A DNA stretch of 64,000 nt from Vibrio scophthalmi LMG 19158. GTDB taxonomy: Bacteria > Pseudomonadota > Gammaproteobacteria > Enterobacterales > Vibrionaceae. The notes under the pieces were generated by a model. That model saw nothing but the letters and a program-made list of their open reading frames with translations. It was not told the origin of the DNA and did not search any database. Shown piece by piece: positions 47,445-56,915 of the stretch (positions are counted from its first letter, which is position 1; the number at the start of each line of letters is the position of its first letter). A program made the translations under genes and the position numbers. The DNA is taken from assembly GCF_000222585.1 (NCBI RefSeq), contig NZ_AFWE01000083.1, positions 1 to 64,000 on the forward strand, written 5' to 3'.

Positions 47445-47833
47445 TGAAGAAATTCGTTTTAGTGATCTTATCAATGTTTGCCATTGCAGCTTGTACTACT
47501 AATACATCAGGTCTGCGTATTGATGGTGGCTCGCACAGAGTTCTGTTTGCTGATTCATCCATGTCACGCAGCTTGAACGTGGATGACATCACGACCACAA
47601 CGGTAGATGGTCATGCGCAAGGTATCGTGAGTTTAACGAATAATCTCAGTAGCGATCTTGACCTGCTATACCGCTTTTATTGGTATAACGATCAAGGTTT
47701 AGAGGTTAATACCAAGGTGGGAAACTGGCGACGTTTGATTATTCGCGGTGCCGAGACGCGCTCTATATCTGAAGTGTCGGTCAATCCTGACGCGACGCAA
47801 TTTCGCGTGCAAATTCGAAGAAACAACGATTGA
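47444..47833 (+). CDS. ycfL: YcfL-family lipoprotein
   Basis: 129 residues. Lipobox IAAC at about 14-17 (MKKFVLVILSMFAIAAC). The rest is a single beta-sandwich, with GIVSLTNNLSSDLDLLYRFYWYNDQGLEV as its core. The ATG overlaps the stop of the upstream lipoprotein gene. In E. coli ycfL also lies directly before lpoB. Function unknown. Confidence 0.85.
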   Translation: MKKFVLVILSMFAIAACTTNTSGLRIDGGSHRVLFADSSMSRSLNVDDITTTTVDGHAQGIVSLTNNLSSDLDLLYRFYWYNDQGLEVNTKVGNWRRLIIRGAETRSISEVSVNPDATQFRVQIRRNND

Positions 47834-47895
47834 AAACGGTGGGAACTAAAGTGCTAACGCTTTGGTCAAACTGAAAAATAATGAAGGAAAGTATC

Positions 47896-48486
47896 ATGAA
47901 AAAAAGTGTCATTGCACTGTTGGGCTTAGCGGTTGTGTTGGGCGGGTGTTCAAACCAAGTTAGCTATGGTGATGCACAAGCTGTAGAGACCACTACCATC
48001 GATTTCGGCTCAACAGATTTACAAACCATCGCTGGAGAAATGGTGGATAGCATGCTGAACTCAGGTTCTGTTGCTGCGATTACTCGTGATTCGCGTCCTA
48101 TCGTATTTGTTGAGCGTATTAAAAATAAAACCAGTGAGCATATTGATACTGAGTCGATCACCGACAGTATCAGCACTAAAATGCTTAACTCGGGTAAATT
48201 CCGTTTTGTCGACATGGATCGTGTAGAAGCGGTACGTGACCAACTAAACTTCCAAAACAACGATGAGTTAGTCAATCAAAGTAATGCGATTCAATTTGGT
48301 AAAATGGTCGGTGCGCAATACATGCTGTATGGCAACCTCTCAAGCATTGCGAAATCAGCAGGCAGTGATAAAGACGTTTACTACAAAATGACCATGCGTT
48401 TGATGGATCTTGAGTCTGGCCTGATTGAATGGGCGGATGAAACAGAAATCCGCAAACAAGAATCAAAAAGCTTTTTGGGCTTGTAG
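47896..48486 (+). CDS. lpoB: LpoB, penicillin-binding protein 1B activator
   Basis: 196 residues from the ATG at 47896, which has GAAGGAAAG just upstream; the earlier ATG at 47881 is inside that site. Lipobox VLGGC. The globular domain (about 60-190) is TolB-N-like, with PIVFVERIKNKTSEHIDTESI and GAQYMLYGNLSSI. LpoB is an outer membrane lipoprotein that reaches through the peptidoglycan and activates PBP1B. The linker after the Cys is short. Confidence 0.88.
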   Translation: MKKSVIALLGLAVVLGGCSNQVSYGDAQAVETTTIDFGSTDLQTIAGEMVDSMLNSGSVAAITRDSRPIVFVERIKNKTSEHIDTESITDSISTKMLNSGKFRFVDMDRVEAVRDQLNFQNNDELVNQSNAIQFGKMVGAQYMLYGNLSSIAKSAGSDKDVYYKMTMRLMDLESGLIEWADETEIRKQESKSFLGL

Positions 48487-48531
48487 TTACTAGCCAATAT
48501 ACGATTGGCATAAAAGAGCAAGGAACGACTT

Positions 48532-49383
48532 ATGGCACGAATGTCATGGAATGAAGCTTGTCAGCTAGACCGCACATTGCTGTCATTAGATCGTTTCTTT
48601 GCTATGCCTCCTAACTATGGGCAAACCCTAACAGGGGGCTTAACCAATCGTTGTTGGAAAGTGGTAGAGGATAGTGGAAAGGCCTATGTTTGGCGGCCAA
48701 ATACACATATAACTAAAGCTTTTTCAATTTCACGTTTTCAAGAATATCAGATTCTTGCTTCAATCGAGTCCGCGGGGATTAGCCCAAAACCAATCCATAT
48801 CAATGACCAAGGTCTGTTGGTTGAATGGTTAGAAGGCCAAGCTCTCACTGATACACTCAGCGTTGATCAGTTACTTGACGCCCTTGTCGCTGTCCATTCC
48901 TTATCAACGACACGTATTCCTGTCGCTCCATTTAGTTTTACCGCTCGTGTTGATCATTATTGGATGCAACTGAAACCAGAGTTGAAGACCGAATTATATC
49001 AAACCATCTACCGTGACTGGCGCAATGCGCCGAGTTTAGCCGATGTTGGCCACACCTTATGTCATTTTGATCTTGCTGGTTACAACATGGTGGCGAGTGA
49101 GCAGGGGGCAAAAATCATTGATTGGGAATACGCGACGATTGGCGATCCGCGCTTAGATCTTACTTTAAGTATCGATGTGGCGGGCGTTGACGAAATGGAT
49201 GCGATTCAGCGCTATTGCCAGCAACGTGAGCTAGAAGGGATCGACGACTGGGTTGAAGGCGTGAGAGCGTGGCGACCTCGTGCGACCATGATGGCGATGC
49301 TTTGGTACTTACTTGCGTATCAATTGTGGGGGGATGAGCATTATTTTCAGCAGGCTGAGATCCTTAAACAGCAGTTCGCTTAA
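48532..49383 (+). CDS. thiK: Thiamine kinase-like phosphotransferase
   Basis: 283 residues with an aminoglycoside phosphotransferase/choline kinase fold. Catalytic loop HFDLAGYNMV (about 181-190, with Asp and Asn) and metal motif IIDWEYATIGDPRLDL (about 201-216) are intact. By position after lpoB it corresponds to E. coli ThiK, which phosphorylates thiamine for salvage. Other small-molecule kinases share the fold, so substrate rests on synteny. Confidence 0.82.
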   Translation: MARMSWNEACQLDRTLLSLDRFFAMPPNYGQTLTGGLTNRCWKVVEDSGKAYVWRPNTHITKAFSISRFQEYQILASIESAGISPKPIHINDQGLLVEWLEGQALTDTLSVDQLLDALVAVHSLSTTRIPVAPFSFTARVDHYWMQLKPELKTELYQTIYRDWRNAPSLADVGHTLCHFDLAGYNMVASEQGAKIIDWEYATIGDPRLDLTLSIDVAGVDEMDAIQRYCQQRELEGIDDWVEGVRAWRPRATMMAMLWYLLAYQLWGDEHYFQQAEILKQQFA

Positions 49384-49550
49384 CCACAGTTTTGCTGTTG
49401 AGATCACTGTTTCGTAGTAGGCAAGCAAGAATATGGTTTCTCTCCCTTTAAAACCTTAGCTTTCGTGTTAGATTAAATTACGTTTGTTGCATTTAAGTGA
49501 GCTTTTCGTGAGCTGGCGTTTAAACAAACCGATTAGAATAAGGAAATAAC

Positions 49551-50090
49551 ATGATCATCTATTTACATGGCTTCGACTCTACCAGCCCAGGTAACCACGA
49601 AAAAATTCTTCAATTGCAGTTTATTGATGATGATGTCCGTTTCATCAATTACAGCACGCTTCACCCTAAGCATGATATGCAGCATCTACTCAAAGAAGTG
49701 CATAAAGTGATTGAGCAGTCAGACGATAAAAATCCCATTATTTGTGGGGTAGGGCTTGGGGGCTTTTGGTCTGAACGCGTTGGTTTCTTATGCGGTATTA
49801 AACAGGTCATTTTCAACCCAAACTTGCATCCAGAACGCACAATGCAAGGCCGTATTGATCGTCCTGAAGAGTATGATGATATTGCGACCAAATGTGTGCA
49901 AGAGTTTCGCGTTAAAAATAACAAACGCTGTTTAGTGATTTTGTCACGCGAAGATGAAATTCATAATAACCAAATTACAGCGCAAGAACTGGATGGGTAC
50001 TACGATGTCATCTGGGATGAAAAACAGAGTCACAAATTCAGTAAAATCTCGCAGCACTTACAAGCGATCAAGGCTTTCAAAGAGAGCTGA
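49551..50090 (+). CDS. ycfP: YcfP/YqiA-family alpha/beta hydrolase-like protein
   Basis: 179 residues. An alpha/beta hydrolase start ([14 protein letters not shown]) is followed by the nucleophile elbow position reading GVGLGGFW, where the usual Ser is replaced by Leu or Gly. E. coli YcfP has the same change, from memory. It may be a non-catalytic esterase-like protein. In E. coli nagZ lies between thiK and ycfP; here it is missing. Confidence 0.85.
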   Translation: MIIYLHGFDSTSPGNHEKILQLQFIDDDVRFINYSTLHPKHDMQHLLKEVHKVIEQSDDKNPIICGVGLGGFWSERVGFLCGIKQVIFNPNLHPERTMQGRIDRPEEYDDIATKCVQEFRVKNNKRCLVILSREDEIHNNQITAQELDGYYDVIWDEKQSHKFSKISQHLQAIKAFKES

Positions 50091-50121
50091 TTCTATCGTT
50101 ATTTAAAGTTTGGCTTGAATC

Positions 50122-50156
50122 AAACGACGTTGCTTCAACGTCGTTTTTGTTTTTTC
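50122..50156 (+). terminator. Terminator after ycfP
   Basis: AAACGACGTTG / CAACGTCGTTT hairpin, CTT loop, then a T-rich tail. Confidence 0.82.
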
Positions 50157-50280
50157 TATACCTTAAAAGAGGCCTTAACCAGATACCTCAGATTGTCGTC
50201 TCAGCGATGATAATCGTAAAATTTAAGCACCTCGTTACATAAAACCATACAGATTATAGTGAGTTTTTCTCATTCTCTAG

Positions 50281-50308
50281 TTGCGCAGTGCGTTTTGCTC
50301 TATATAAT
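50281..50308 (+). promoter_or_regulatory. Candidate ndh promoter
   Basis: TTGCGC (50281-50286), 16-base spacer, perfect TATAAT (50303-50308). The FNR box starts 19 bases downstream of the -10 element. Confidence 0.6.
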
Positions 50309-50326
50309 GAGTAAAATAAAATTTAT

Positions 50327-50340
50327 TTGATAAATATCAA
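50327..50340. promoter_or_regulatory. FNR box, ndh
   Basis: TTGAT-AAAT-ATCAA is a perfect 10 of 10 FNR consensus. Its centre is about +18 relative to the predicted ndh start, a repressing position. FNR represses ndh in E. coli, so the function fits. Confidence 0.8.
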
Positions 50341-50556
50341 AAAAAATTGAGAGCGAGTGAAAAAACTTGCCCAATATTGCTGGTTGAGGCGTGTTTTTGC
50401 CCGATGAGCAAGCGACTGATACAGTCTTTCAATCCAAATACGTGTTTCATTGAGTGAACCTCTATCGCGGCGTAAGCGCGAGCTAAAAATATTTCTTCAG
50501 TTTGCAGTGCGAACTGACTCAATTTCTTAGTTTTATTATTTTAGAGGATAGTTGCT

Positions 50557-51846
50557 GTGACACGAATTATCGTAGTAGGTGGCGGCGCAGGCGGTTTAGA
50601 GCTTGCGACCAAACTAGGCCGTACACTTGGCCGCAAAGGTCGTGCGAATATTACTTTGGTTGACCGTAAGGCGAGCCATTTGTGGAAACCACTGTTGCAT
50701 GAAGTGGCGACCGGTTCGTTAGACGAAGGGGTTGATGCATTGAGCTACCGTGCTCATGCGAAAAATCACCACTTTGATTTTCAGCTTGGTAGTCTGCAAG
50801 ACATCGATCGCGAGCGCAAAGTGATCATCCTTTCTGAATTGAAAGATGAGCAAGGTGAGTTGTTAATGCCAAGCCGTGAGCTTGAGTACGATATTTTGGT
50901 ACTCGCGATCGGTTCAACATCGAATGATTTCAACACGCCGGGTGTCCGTGAAAACTGTATCTTCCTAGATAGTCCTGAACAAGCTCATCGCTTCCGTACA
51001 AACATGAACAATGAGTTCCTTAAGCTGCACGCCAAAAATGGTCAAGGCACGGTGGATATTGCGATTGTTGGCGCGGGTGCAACGGGTGTTGAATTATCGG
51101 CTGAGCTACATAACGCAGTCAAAGAGCTACGTACTTACGGCTTTGGTGACCTGGATTCAAGCAAACTAAATGTGAGCCTTGTGGAAGCGGGTGAGCGTAT
51201 CCTTCCTGCATTGCCACCACGTATCTCTGGTGCGGCGCATCAAGAGTTAACGAAGCTTGGTGTGAATGTACGCACCGCGACCATGGTCACTCAAGCGGAC
51301 AAAGATGGCTTAACAACCAAAGATGGTGAAAAGATCCATGCGCAAATCATGGTGTGGGCTGCTGGTATTAAAGCACCTGATTTCATGAAAGAAATTGGTG
51401 GTCTGGAAAGTAACCGTATTAACCAATTGGTGGTAAAAGATACTTTGCAAACCACTCGTGATGACAACATTTTTGTTATCGGTGATTTAGCGCAATGTAC
51501 GCAACCTGATGGTTCATTTGTACCGCCACGCGCTCAAGCTGCGCACCAAATGGCTAGCCGTGCGTTTAGCAATATTGTCGCTAAACTAACCGGTCGTGAG
51601 CTGAAAGCGTATGTCTACAAAGATAATGGTTCTTTAGTCTCACTAAGTCGTTTCTCGACGGTGGGTAGCCTGATGGGCAACCTGACCAAAGGATCGATGA
51701 TGATCGAGGGACGTATTGCTCGCGTGGTGTACATTTCACTGTACCGTATGCACCAAATGGCGCTGCACGGTGTGTTTAAAACCGCCCTGATTATCTTGAT
51801 GGGCCGCATTAACCGCGTGTTACGCCCGAACTTGAAGCTTCACTAA
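50557..51846 (+). CDS. ndh: NADH dehydrogenase, type II (Ndh)
   Basis: 429 residues from a GTG with GAGGATAG upstream. FAD site [18 protein letters not shown] (3-20) and NADH site [17 protein letters not shown] (about 168-184). VIGDLAQC near 310 is the second FAD contact. The C-terminus has an amphipathic, partly hydrophobic membrane anchor. It oxidises NADH and reduces ubiquinone without pumping ions. Expected to be repressed by FNR without oxygen. Confidence 0.95.
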   Translation: MTRIIVVGGGAGGLELATKLGRTLGRKGRANITLVDRKASHLWKPLLHEVATGSLDEGVDALSYRAHAKNHHFDFQLGSLQDIDRERKVIILSELKDEQGELLMPSRELEYDILVLAIGSTSNDFNTPGVRENCIFLDSPEQAHRFRTNMNNEFLKLHAKNGQGTVDIAIVGAGATGVELSAELHNAVKELRTYGFGDLDSSKLNVSLVEAGERILPALPPRISGAAHQELTKLGVNVRTATMVTQADKDGLTTKDGEKIHAQIMVWAAGIKAPDFMKEIGGLESNRINQLVVKDTLQTTRDDNIFVIGDLAQCTQPDGSFVPPRAQAAHQMASRAFSNIVAKLTGRELKAYVYKDNGSLVSLSRFSTVGSLMGNLTKGSMMIEGRIARVVYISLYRMHQMALHGVFKTALIILMGRINRVLRPNLKLH

Positions 51847-51856
51847 GCCGATGTTC

Positions 51857-51900
51857 TAGACATAAAAAAGAGTGCCAATGGCACTCTTTTTTTATGTCTA
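51857..51900. terminator. Bidirectional terminator, ndh / GNAT gene
   Basis: A 44-base inverted repeat: outer arms TAGACATAAAAAAG and CTTTTTTTATGTCTA (one extra T), inner arms AGTGCC and GGCACT, loop AAT. Serves convergent genes. Confidence 0.88.
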
Positions 51901-51911
51901 AATGATGGGGA

Positions 51912-52451
51912 TCAACTGGGTATAATAGAATAGACCGCTCCACACTTGGGTTTGCCATTAAAGATAAAACGGTTCTCAGCATAGGTTTCAAATTTGGCAC
52001 CGCAGGCAAGTGCTAATTTTTGACTCGCAAGATTATTTGGGTCACAAACCACTTCCAGCCGAGTCAGTTTTAAAATACCAAAACAAAACTCAATCAATGC
52101 GTCGAGCGCTTTGCGGCCATAGCCCTGCTGTTGAAATTCATCGGCAATCCAATAACCTAGGCTGGCCATATTGAAGGTTTGGTAAAACTCATTAATCGCC
52201 ACCATTCCAATTAACACATCGTCACTGCGTCGGAAAATCCCAAAACCATACGCATCCGATTTAACCCAATTTAAACGCGTCGCTAATAGAAAGCGTTCTG
52301 CTTCTTTGGCGCTAAACTCGCTATGACACCAATCCACCCAGTGGTGAAGGTTTGGGGATCGGACAATGAGGCGCTCAAGCTGGCGGCTCTCTTCGGCATC
52401 GATTAAGCGTAACGTAAACTCAGTGGTAATAATTTGGTAGTCAGGACTCAT
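51912..52451 (-). CDS. GNAT-family acetyltransferase (RimL/RimJ-like)
   Basis: 179 residues. Acetyl-CoA-binding motif QQQGYGRKALDALIEF (about 107-122) and a late strand with NNLASQKLALACGAKFE. The layout follows the RimL/RimJ group that acetylates ribosomal protein N-termini or small molecules. Substrate unknown. Separate from the neighbours by terminators on both sides. Confidence 0.85.
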   Translation of the reverse strand: MSPDYQIITTEFTLRLIDAEESRQLERLIVRSPNLHHWVDWCHSEFSAKEAERFLLATRLNWVKSDAYGFGIFRRSDDVLIGMVAINEFYQTFNMASLGYWIADEFQQQGYGRKALDALIEFCFGILKLTRLEVVCDPNNLASQKLALACGAKFETYAENRFIFNGKPKCGAVYSIIPS

Positions 52452-52561
52452 AGGTGATCACAATTAACCGCAGTGAATGGTGAGTATATACCGAAATAGA
52501 GAGGGGTGTTGTGAAGCGCTCGTTGTTCGTGTCTGGCGCAAGTTATACGCTTTGGGAAAAT

Positions 52562-52592
52562 AAAAACGCCCTCTACCTTAGAGGGCGTTTTT
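52562..52592. terminator. Terminator after csiV
   Basis: Perfect AAAAACGCCCTCTA / TAGAGGGCGTTTTT hairpin, CCT loop, 46 bases after the csiV stop on the minus strand. Confidence 0.85.
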
Positions 52593-52637
52593 GATATTGC
52601 TACTGCGTGTTAGATCAAGCGACTAAGAGTCGTTGCA

Positions 52638-53405
52638 TCAGTTGACGCGACGCACTTGAATGATCATGCCCAGTAATGGGTGGTCAAGGAAGTGGGTTTC
52701 ACCGCTGCGCATGCGACGTTTTTGATCCATGCGATAGCTTTTAAGAAACTCTTCGGTATGCACTGTCGGTGTAATCTCTGTCATCAAACCCGCTTGAACC
52801 GTGTTGTCTGTGCTAAAAGTTGCGGTTTCACCAATCTCAATTTCGCGATCTTCAAGAATGATGTCACGTACACTTGGCTCTTTTAAGTCCATTTGAACAT
52901 CAGCATACAGATAGTGTTCAACGTAAATCTGTAACTTACCATCAAGCTCATACAGCGGTTTAGGGATGGTGTGCTCGGTTACGCCATCAATGACGGATTC
53001 ATTGCCTAGGCCAATTGGTGAACCATCAGGATTAAATTGACCAGAGTAGTCTTTACCCGCCGTGATATGGAATATCGGGGCTGATAAGCGACCTTTATCA
53101 CCTTGGCGCCACGCTTTATGCATTAACACTTGAAAACCAGCGTGATTACGCAGTTTTTGTGCTTGAGCATCGAGCTTATAGTTTGCACGAGAAAGCATCT
53201 GAACGCCTTTACGAGCGCGGTAGTTGGTGTCACCAAAGCTACCTACTTTATCCATAGTGATCTCAGGCAGAGTGTTTGGCCACGATTCAGTAACTTTCTC
53301 TGCATCCACTGCGCGTTTAAATATGATCACTTCGACATCAAATTGTCGCTGCGCCAAGCTTGGCATAGCAACAAAGAAGAGAAGCAGTGCGATCAGCTTT
53401 TTCAT
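52638..53405 (-). CDS. csiV: CsiV, peptidoglycan-binding activator of PBP1A
   Basis: 255 residues from the ATG at 53405, with GGAG five bases upstream; the GTG just before it is too close to that site. Signal peptide LIALLLFFVAMPSLAQ. The body starts with FDVEVIIFKR, typical of CsiV, and includes FQVLMHKAWRQ and YVEHYLYADVQMDL. In V. cholerae, CsiV is needed with LpoA for PBP1A activity and for growth with D-amino acids. It lies right after mfd in V. cholerae also (from memory). Confidence 0.9.
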   Translation of the reverse strand: MKKLIALLLFFVAMPSLAQRQFDVEVIIFKRAVDAEKVTESWPNTLPEITMDKVGSFGDTNYRARKGVQMLSRANYKLDAQAQKLRNHAGFQVLMHKAWRQGDKGRLSAPIFHITAGKDYSGQFNPDGSPIGLGNESVIDGVTEHTIPKPLYELDGKLQIYVEHYLYADVQMDLKEPSVRDIILEDREIEIGETATFSTDNTVQAGLMTEITPTVHTEEFLKSYRMDQKRRMRSGETHFLDHPLLGMIIQVRRVN

Positions 53406-53441
53406 CACAACTCCGTATTTGGGTAACTTTACCCAAAATAT

Positions 53442-56400
53442 CTAATCTTGTTTTGGTAATAAATTTTGCTGGAATTCAGCCAGCATGTCAGTAACAAATT
53501 GAATTCTTTGCCGTCTATCCGCTAATGATACAATAAACTTGAACTTAGTTGGTCCTTCCATTGCGAATTTCTGTGGCTGAGATTGTAACAGTCTAACCAA
53601 ATACATGGGATTTATGTCAGCATCAGGATAGAACTCAATATAGCCGCCCTTGTCATGAGCTTCAATCTTCTTCACTTTTAGCTGCGCTGCGGCCAGTTTA
53701 AGCTCAGCAACGGAGAGTAGATTTTTCGCCGCATCGGGCAGTAAACCAAAGCGATCAATCAATTCTACCTTTAAGTTGTTGAGATCATCTTTATCAGCCA
53801 CACTTGCGATCTGCTTATACATTGATAAGCGTGTGTTCACATCTGGGATATAGTCTTCAGGCAGCAAGGCTGGGATGCGCATTTCAACTTCGGTTTGCTC
53901 ACGCAGTAAGTCATCGAGTGACGGCTCTTTGCCTTCACGTAGTGCTTCTACCGCTTGCTCCAGCATTTCCATGTAGAGGGTAAAACCGACCGATTGGATT
54001 TGACCGCTTTGTTCGTCACCAAGCAGTTCACCCGCACCACGAATTTCTAAATCGTGGGTTGCCAGAGTAAAGCCAGCCCCCAAGTCTTCCAATGAAGCAA
54101 TCGCATCAAGGCGCTTGATTGCGTCTTTGGTCATCGCTTTAGGATGAGGCGTGAGCAAATAGGCATACGCTTGGTGGTGTGAACGTCCTACACGACCGCG
54201 CAATTGGTGCAACTGCGCCAAACCAAGGTTGTCTGCGCGATCCATAATGATGGTGTTGGCGGTTGGTACATCAATACCCGTCTCGATAATGGTGGTACAC
54301 ACGAGCAAGTTAAAGCGTTGGTGATAGAAATCGTTCATCACTTTTTCTAGTTCACGTTCGCGCATTTGTCCGTGAGCGACGGTGACACGAGCTTCAGGGA
54401 CTAACTTCTCTAAATCCTCGGCGACCTTATCGATGGTTTCCACTTGATTGTGTAAGAAGTAGATTTGGCCACCACGCATAATTTCACGCAAAATAGCTTC
54501 GCGGATCACAGTGTCTTCACGTTGACGGACAAAGGTTTTGATCGCCAAACGGCGTGCTGGTGGTGTGGCGATGATCGAGAGATCGCGCATGCCACTCATC
54601 GCCATGTTGAGCGTACGTGGGATTGGCGTTGCGGTTAACGTCAGAATGTCGACATCCGCGCGCATCGCTTTCATTTTCTCTTTCTGGCGAACACCAAAGC
54701 GGTGTTCTTCGTCAACGATCAGCAGACCAAGATCTTTAAAGACGATGTCATTGGACAGTAGCTTGTGTGTACCAACCACAAGGTCGACTTTGCCATCCGC
54801 GATGTCTTGCAACACCAGCTTTTGCTCTTTGGCGCTTTTAAAGCGTGACAGTACTTCGACGCGGATTGGTAAATTGGCAAAGCGGTCACGGAAGTTCTCA
54901 AAGTGCTGCTGGGCAAGCAGTGTAGTCGGCACGAGTACCGCGACTTGTTTGCCGTTGTCGGTGGCGACAAACGCCGCGCGCATTGCGACTTCGGTTTTAC
55001 CAAAACCAACATCACCACACACCAAGCGGTCCATGGCTTTGGCTTGGCACATGTCTGACATCACAGCATTGATGGCCATGCTTTGGTCATCGGTCTCCTC
55101 AAAGGGGAAACCGGCTTTAAAGGTCGCGTATTGGCCTCGATCAAGCGCAAACTTGTAGCCAGGCTTGAGCTCGCGTTTGGCATACACATCGAGCAGTTCG
55201 GCCGCAACATCACGCACTTTTTCTGCTGCTTTGCGGCGCGCTTTGGTCCACGCTTCTCCACCTAGTTTATGCAGAGGTGCGCTGTCTTCAGCCCCTCCGG
55301 AATAACGGCTAATTAGATTCAGTGATGCAACAGGAACGTACAGTTTGGCTTCGTTTTGATACTCAAGCGTCACGTATTCGGTGATCATGCCGCCCGCTTC
55401 AAGCGTTTGTAAACCAAGATAACGGCCGATACCGTGATCAATATGTACCACAGGTTGGCCGGGTTTTAGCTCAGCAAGATTGCGAATAACGGCATCGCTA
55501 TTGGTCGCTTTGCGATCTTTTCGGCGGCGCTGGATAACGCGATCACCCAGCAAATCACTTTCACAGATGAAGGCAATTTGATTGTCGCCATAAAGGAAGC
55601 CATGTTCGGCAGCACCAATGACGAGGGTGAATTTCTCTTTGTGTGCGAGAGCCTCGCAGAAGCTGGCACATTCAATCGGGCGCAGCTTGATACGCTGTAG
55701 TAGCTCTAACAACGCTTCGCGGCGACCTTCAGATTCTACCGAGAAGATAATCTTACCGTTGTAGCCTTCACTAAATTGACGCAGCGTGGCCATTGGCTCT
55801 TTATTTTGATGTTGAACGGTGAGTTCAGGTAGTGCCGTTATGTCTGGATTTTGGCGACCTTGTTTTCTCTTAACCGTGTCAACGCTAAGCAGTGCTTGTG
55901 GCAGTGCTTTAAATTGGGCGAATAACTCGTCCTTTTTCAGCCACAATTCATGGGGCGGAAGTAATGGTCGTAATGGATCGACTTTGCGTTGATCGTAGCG
56001 ATAGTCAACATCAGTGAGGAATTGGTCGATCGCTGCTTCAATATCGCCTACCGCTATTAACTGACTGTTGTCGGGGATATAGTCAAACAGCGTTTCCGTT
56101 TGCTCAAAGAACAACGGTTGCCAATATTCGATGCCTGCAGGCCAAGTGCCTTTGCTAACCTGCATGTAGACAGATTCAGGTTCACGGCGCGCTTCGAATC
56201 GCTGACGCCAACGAATGCGGAAATCTTCAATCGCGCTTTCAGAGGTCGGAAATTCATGAGCAGGTAGCAAGCGAATTTCACTAACGTCAGTAATAGAACG
56301 TTGATTCTCGGGATCAAAGGTGCGAATGGTATCAATTTCGTCATCGAAGAAGTCGATACGGTAGGGATCATTTGACCCCATCGGGAACAAATCAATGATT

Positions 56401-56906
56401 GAACCTCGGCTAGCATACTCACCGGGACCAAAGACTTGATCGACATGGCGGTAACCCGATTTTTCTAACTGTAGACGCAGCTTTTCAAGTGAGAATAGAT
56501 CACCGGTTTTTACCATTAATGTGTGCTGCATTAAGAAATCGCGTGGCGATTGGCGTTGCAACAGAGTATTAATCGGTACGATGGTGATGCCGTCACTTTG
56601 GGTCGGCAATTGATAGAGTCTTGCGATACGATCAGAGATGATCTCTTGGTGAGGAGAAAAATTATCGTATGGCAGGGTTTCCCAGTCAGGGAATAGACGC
56701 ACGGTATGCTCAGTGAACTGCTCCAACTCTTGTTGCAGTTTTAGTGCGCTTTGCGGATCAGGCGTCGCTAACAACGTATGACCAGCGTGTTGCTCTGCTA
56801 ACTCAGCAATGGCTAAAGCCAGTGCTGAGCCTGGTAAATTGCCAACGAATTTCTTATCGCCAGCACCTTGTGGATTTACAAGGTTAAGTAATGATGGTTT
56901 TGACAT
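53442..56906 (-). CDS. mfd: Transcription-repair coupling factor Mfd
   Basis: 1154 residues (E. coli 1148). Order: UvrB-like N-terminus (about 1-340), the RNA polymerase-interacting tudor-like domain (about 475-550, VVHIDHGIGRYLGLQ), a RecG-like helicase with Walker A GDVGFGKTEVAMRAA (about 632-646) and DEEH box (VDEEHRFGVRQ, about 728), and a C-terminal UvrA-masking domain. It removes stalled RNA polymerase at DNA damage and recruits UvrA. Confidence 0.97.
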   Translation of the reverse strand: MSKPSLLNLVNPQGAGDKKFVGNLPGSALALAIAELAEQHAGHTLLATPDPQSALKLQQELEQFTEHTVRLFPDWETLPYDNFSPHQEIISDRIARLYQLPTQSDGITIVPINTLLQRQSPRDFLMQHTLMVKTGDLFSLEKLRLQLEKSGYRHVDQVFGPGEYASRGSIIDLFPMGSNDPYRIDFFDDEIDTIRTFDPENQRSITDVSEIRLLPAHEFPTSESAIEDFRIRWRQRFEARREPESVYMQVSKGTWPAGIEYWQPLFFEQTETLFDYIPDNSQLIAVGDIEAAIDQFLTDVDYRYDQRKVDPLRPLLPPHELWLKKDELFAQFKALPQALLSVDTVKRKQGRQNPDITALPELTVQHQNKEPMATLRQFSEGYNGKIIFSVESEGRREALLELLQRIKLRPIECASFCEALAHKEKFTLVIGAAEHGFLYGDNQIAFICESDLLGDRVIQRRRKDRKATNSDAVIRNLAELKPGQPVVHIDHGIGRYLGLQTLEAGGMITEYVTLEYQNEAKLYVPVASLNLISRYSGGAEDSAPLHKLGGEAWTKARRKAAEKVRDVAAELLDVYAKRELKPGYKFALDRGQYATFKAGFPFEETDDQSMAINAVMSDMCQAKAMDRLVCGDVGFGKTEVAMRAAFVATDNGKQVAVLVPTTLLAQQHFENFRDRFANLPIRVEVLSRFKSAKEQKLVLQDIADGKVDLVVGTHKLLSNDIVFKDLGLLIVDEEHRFGVRQKEKMKAMRADVDILTLTATPIPRTLNMAMSGMRDLSIIATPPARRLAIKTFVRQREDTVIREAILREIMRGGQIYFLHNQVETIDKVAEDLEKLVPEARVTVAHGQMRERELEKVMNDFYHQRFNLLVCTTIIETGIDVPTANTIIMDRADNLGLAQLHQLRGRVGRSHHQAYAYLLTPHPKAMTKDAIKRLDAIASLEDLGAGFTLATHDLEIRGAGELLGDEQSGQIQSVGFTLYMEMLEQAVEALREGKEPSLDDLLREQTEVEMRIPALLPEDYIPDVNTRLSMYKQIASVADKDDLNNLKVELIDRFGLLPDAAKNLLSVAELKLAAAQLKVKKIEAHDKGGYIEFYPDADINPMYLVRLLQSQPQKFAMEGPTKFKFIVSLADRRQRIQFVTDMLAEFQQNLLPKQD

Positions 56907-56915
56907 GTTGTTACG

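Larger units (their letters stand above)
50091..50556. other. Gap between ycfP and ndh with the ndh control region
   Basis: 466 bases: the ycfP terminator, a strong promoter-like pair, an FNR box, and an untranslated leader of over 200 bases before ndh. A 61-codon minus-strand frame at 50337-50522 was not accepted. Confidence 0.55.

Noticed and set aside
49741-49790. Loss of the Ser nucleophile in YcfP as a mutation
   Set aside because: E. coli YcfP appears to have the same GVGLGG sequence, so it is a family trait.
50337-50522. 61-codon frame upstream of ndh
   Set aside because: Antisense to the ndh leader, overlaps the FNR box, no start signals.
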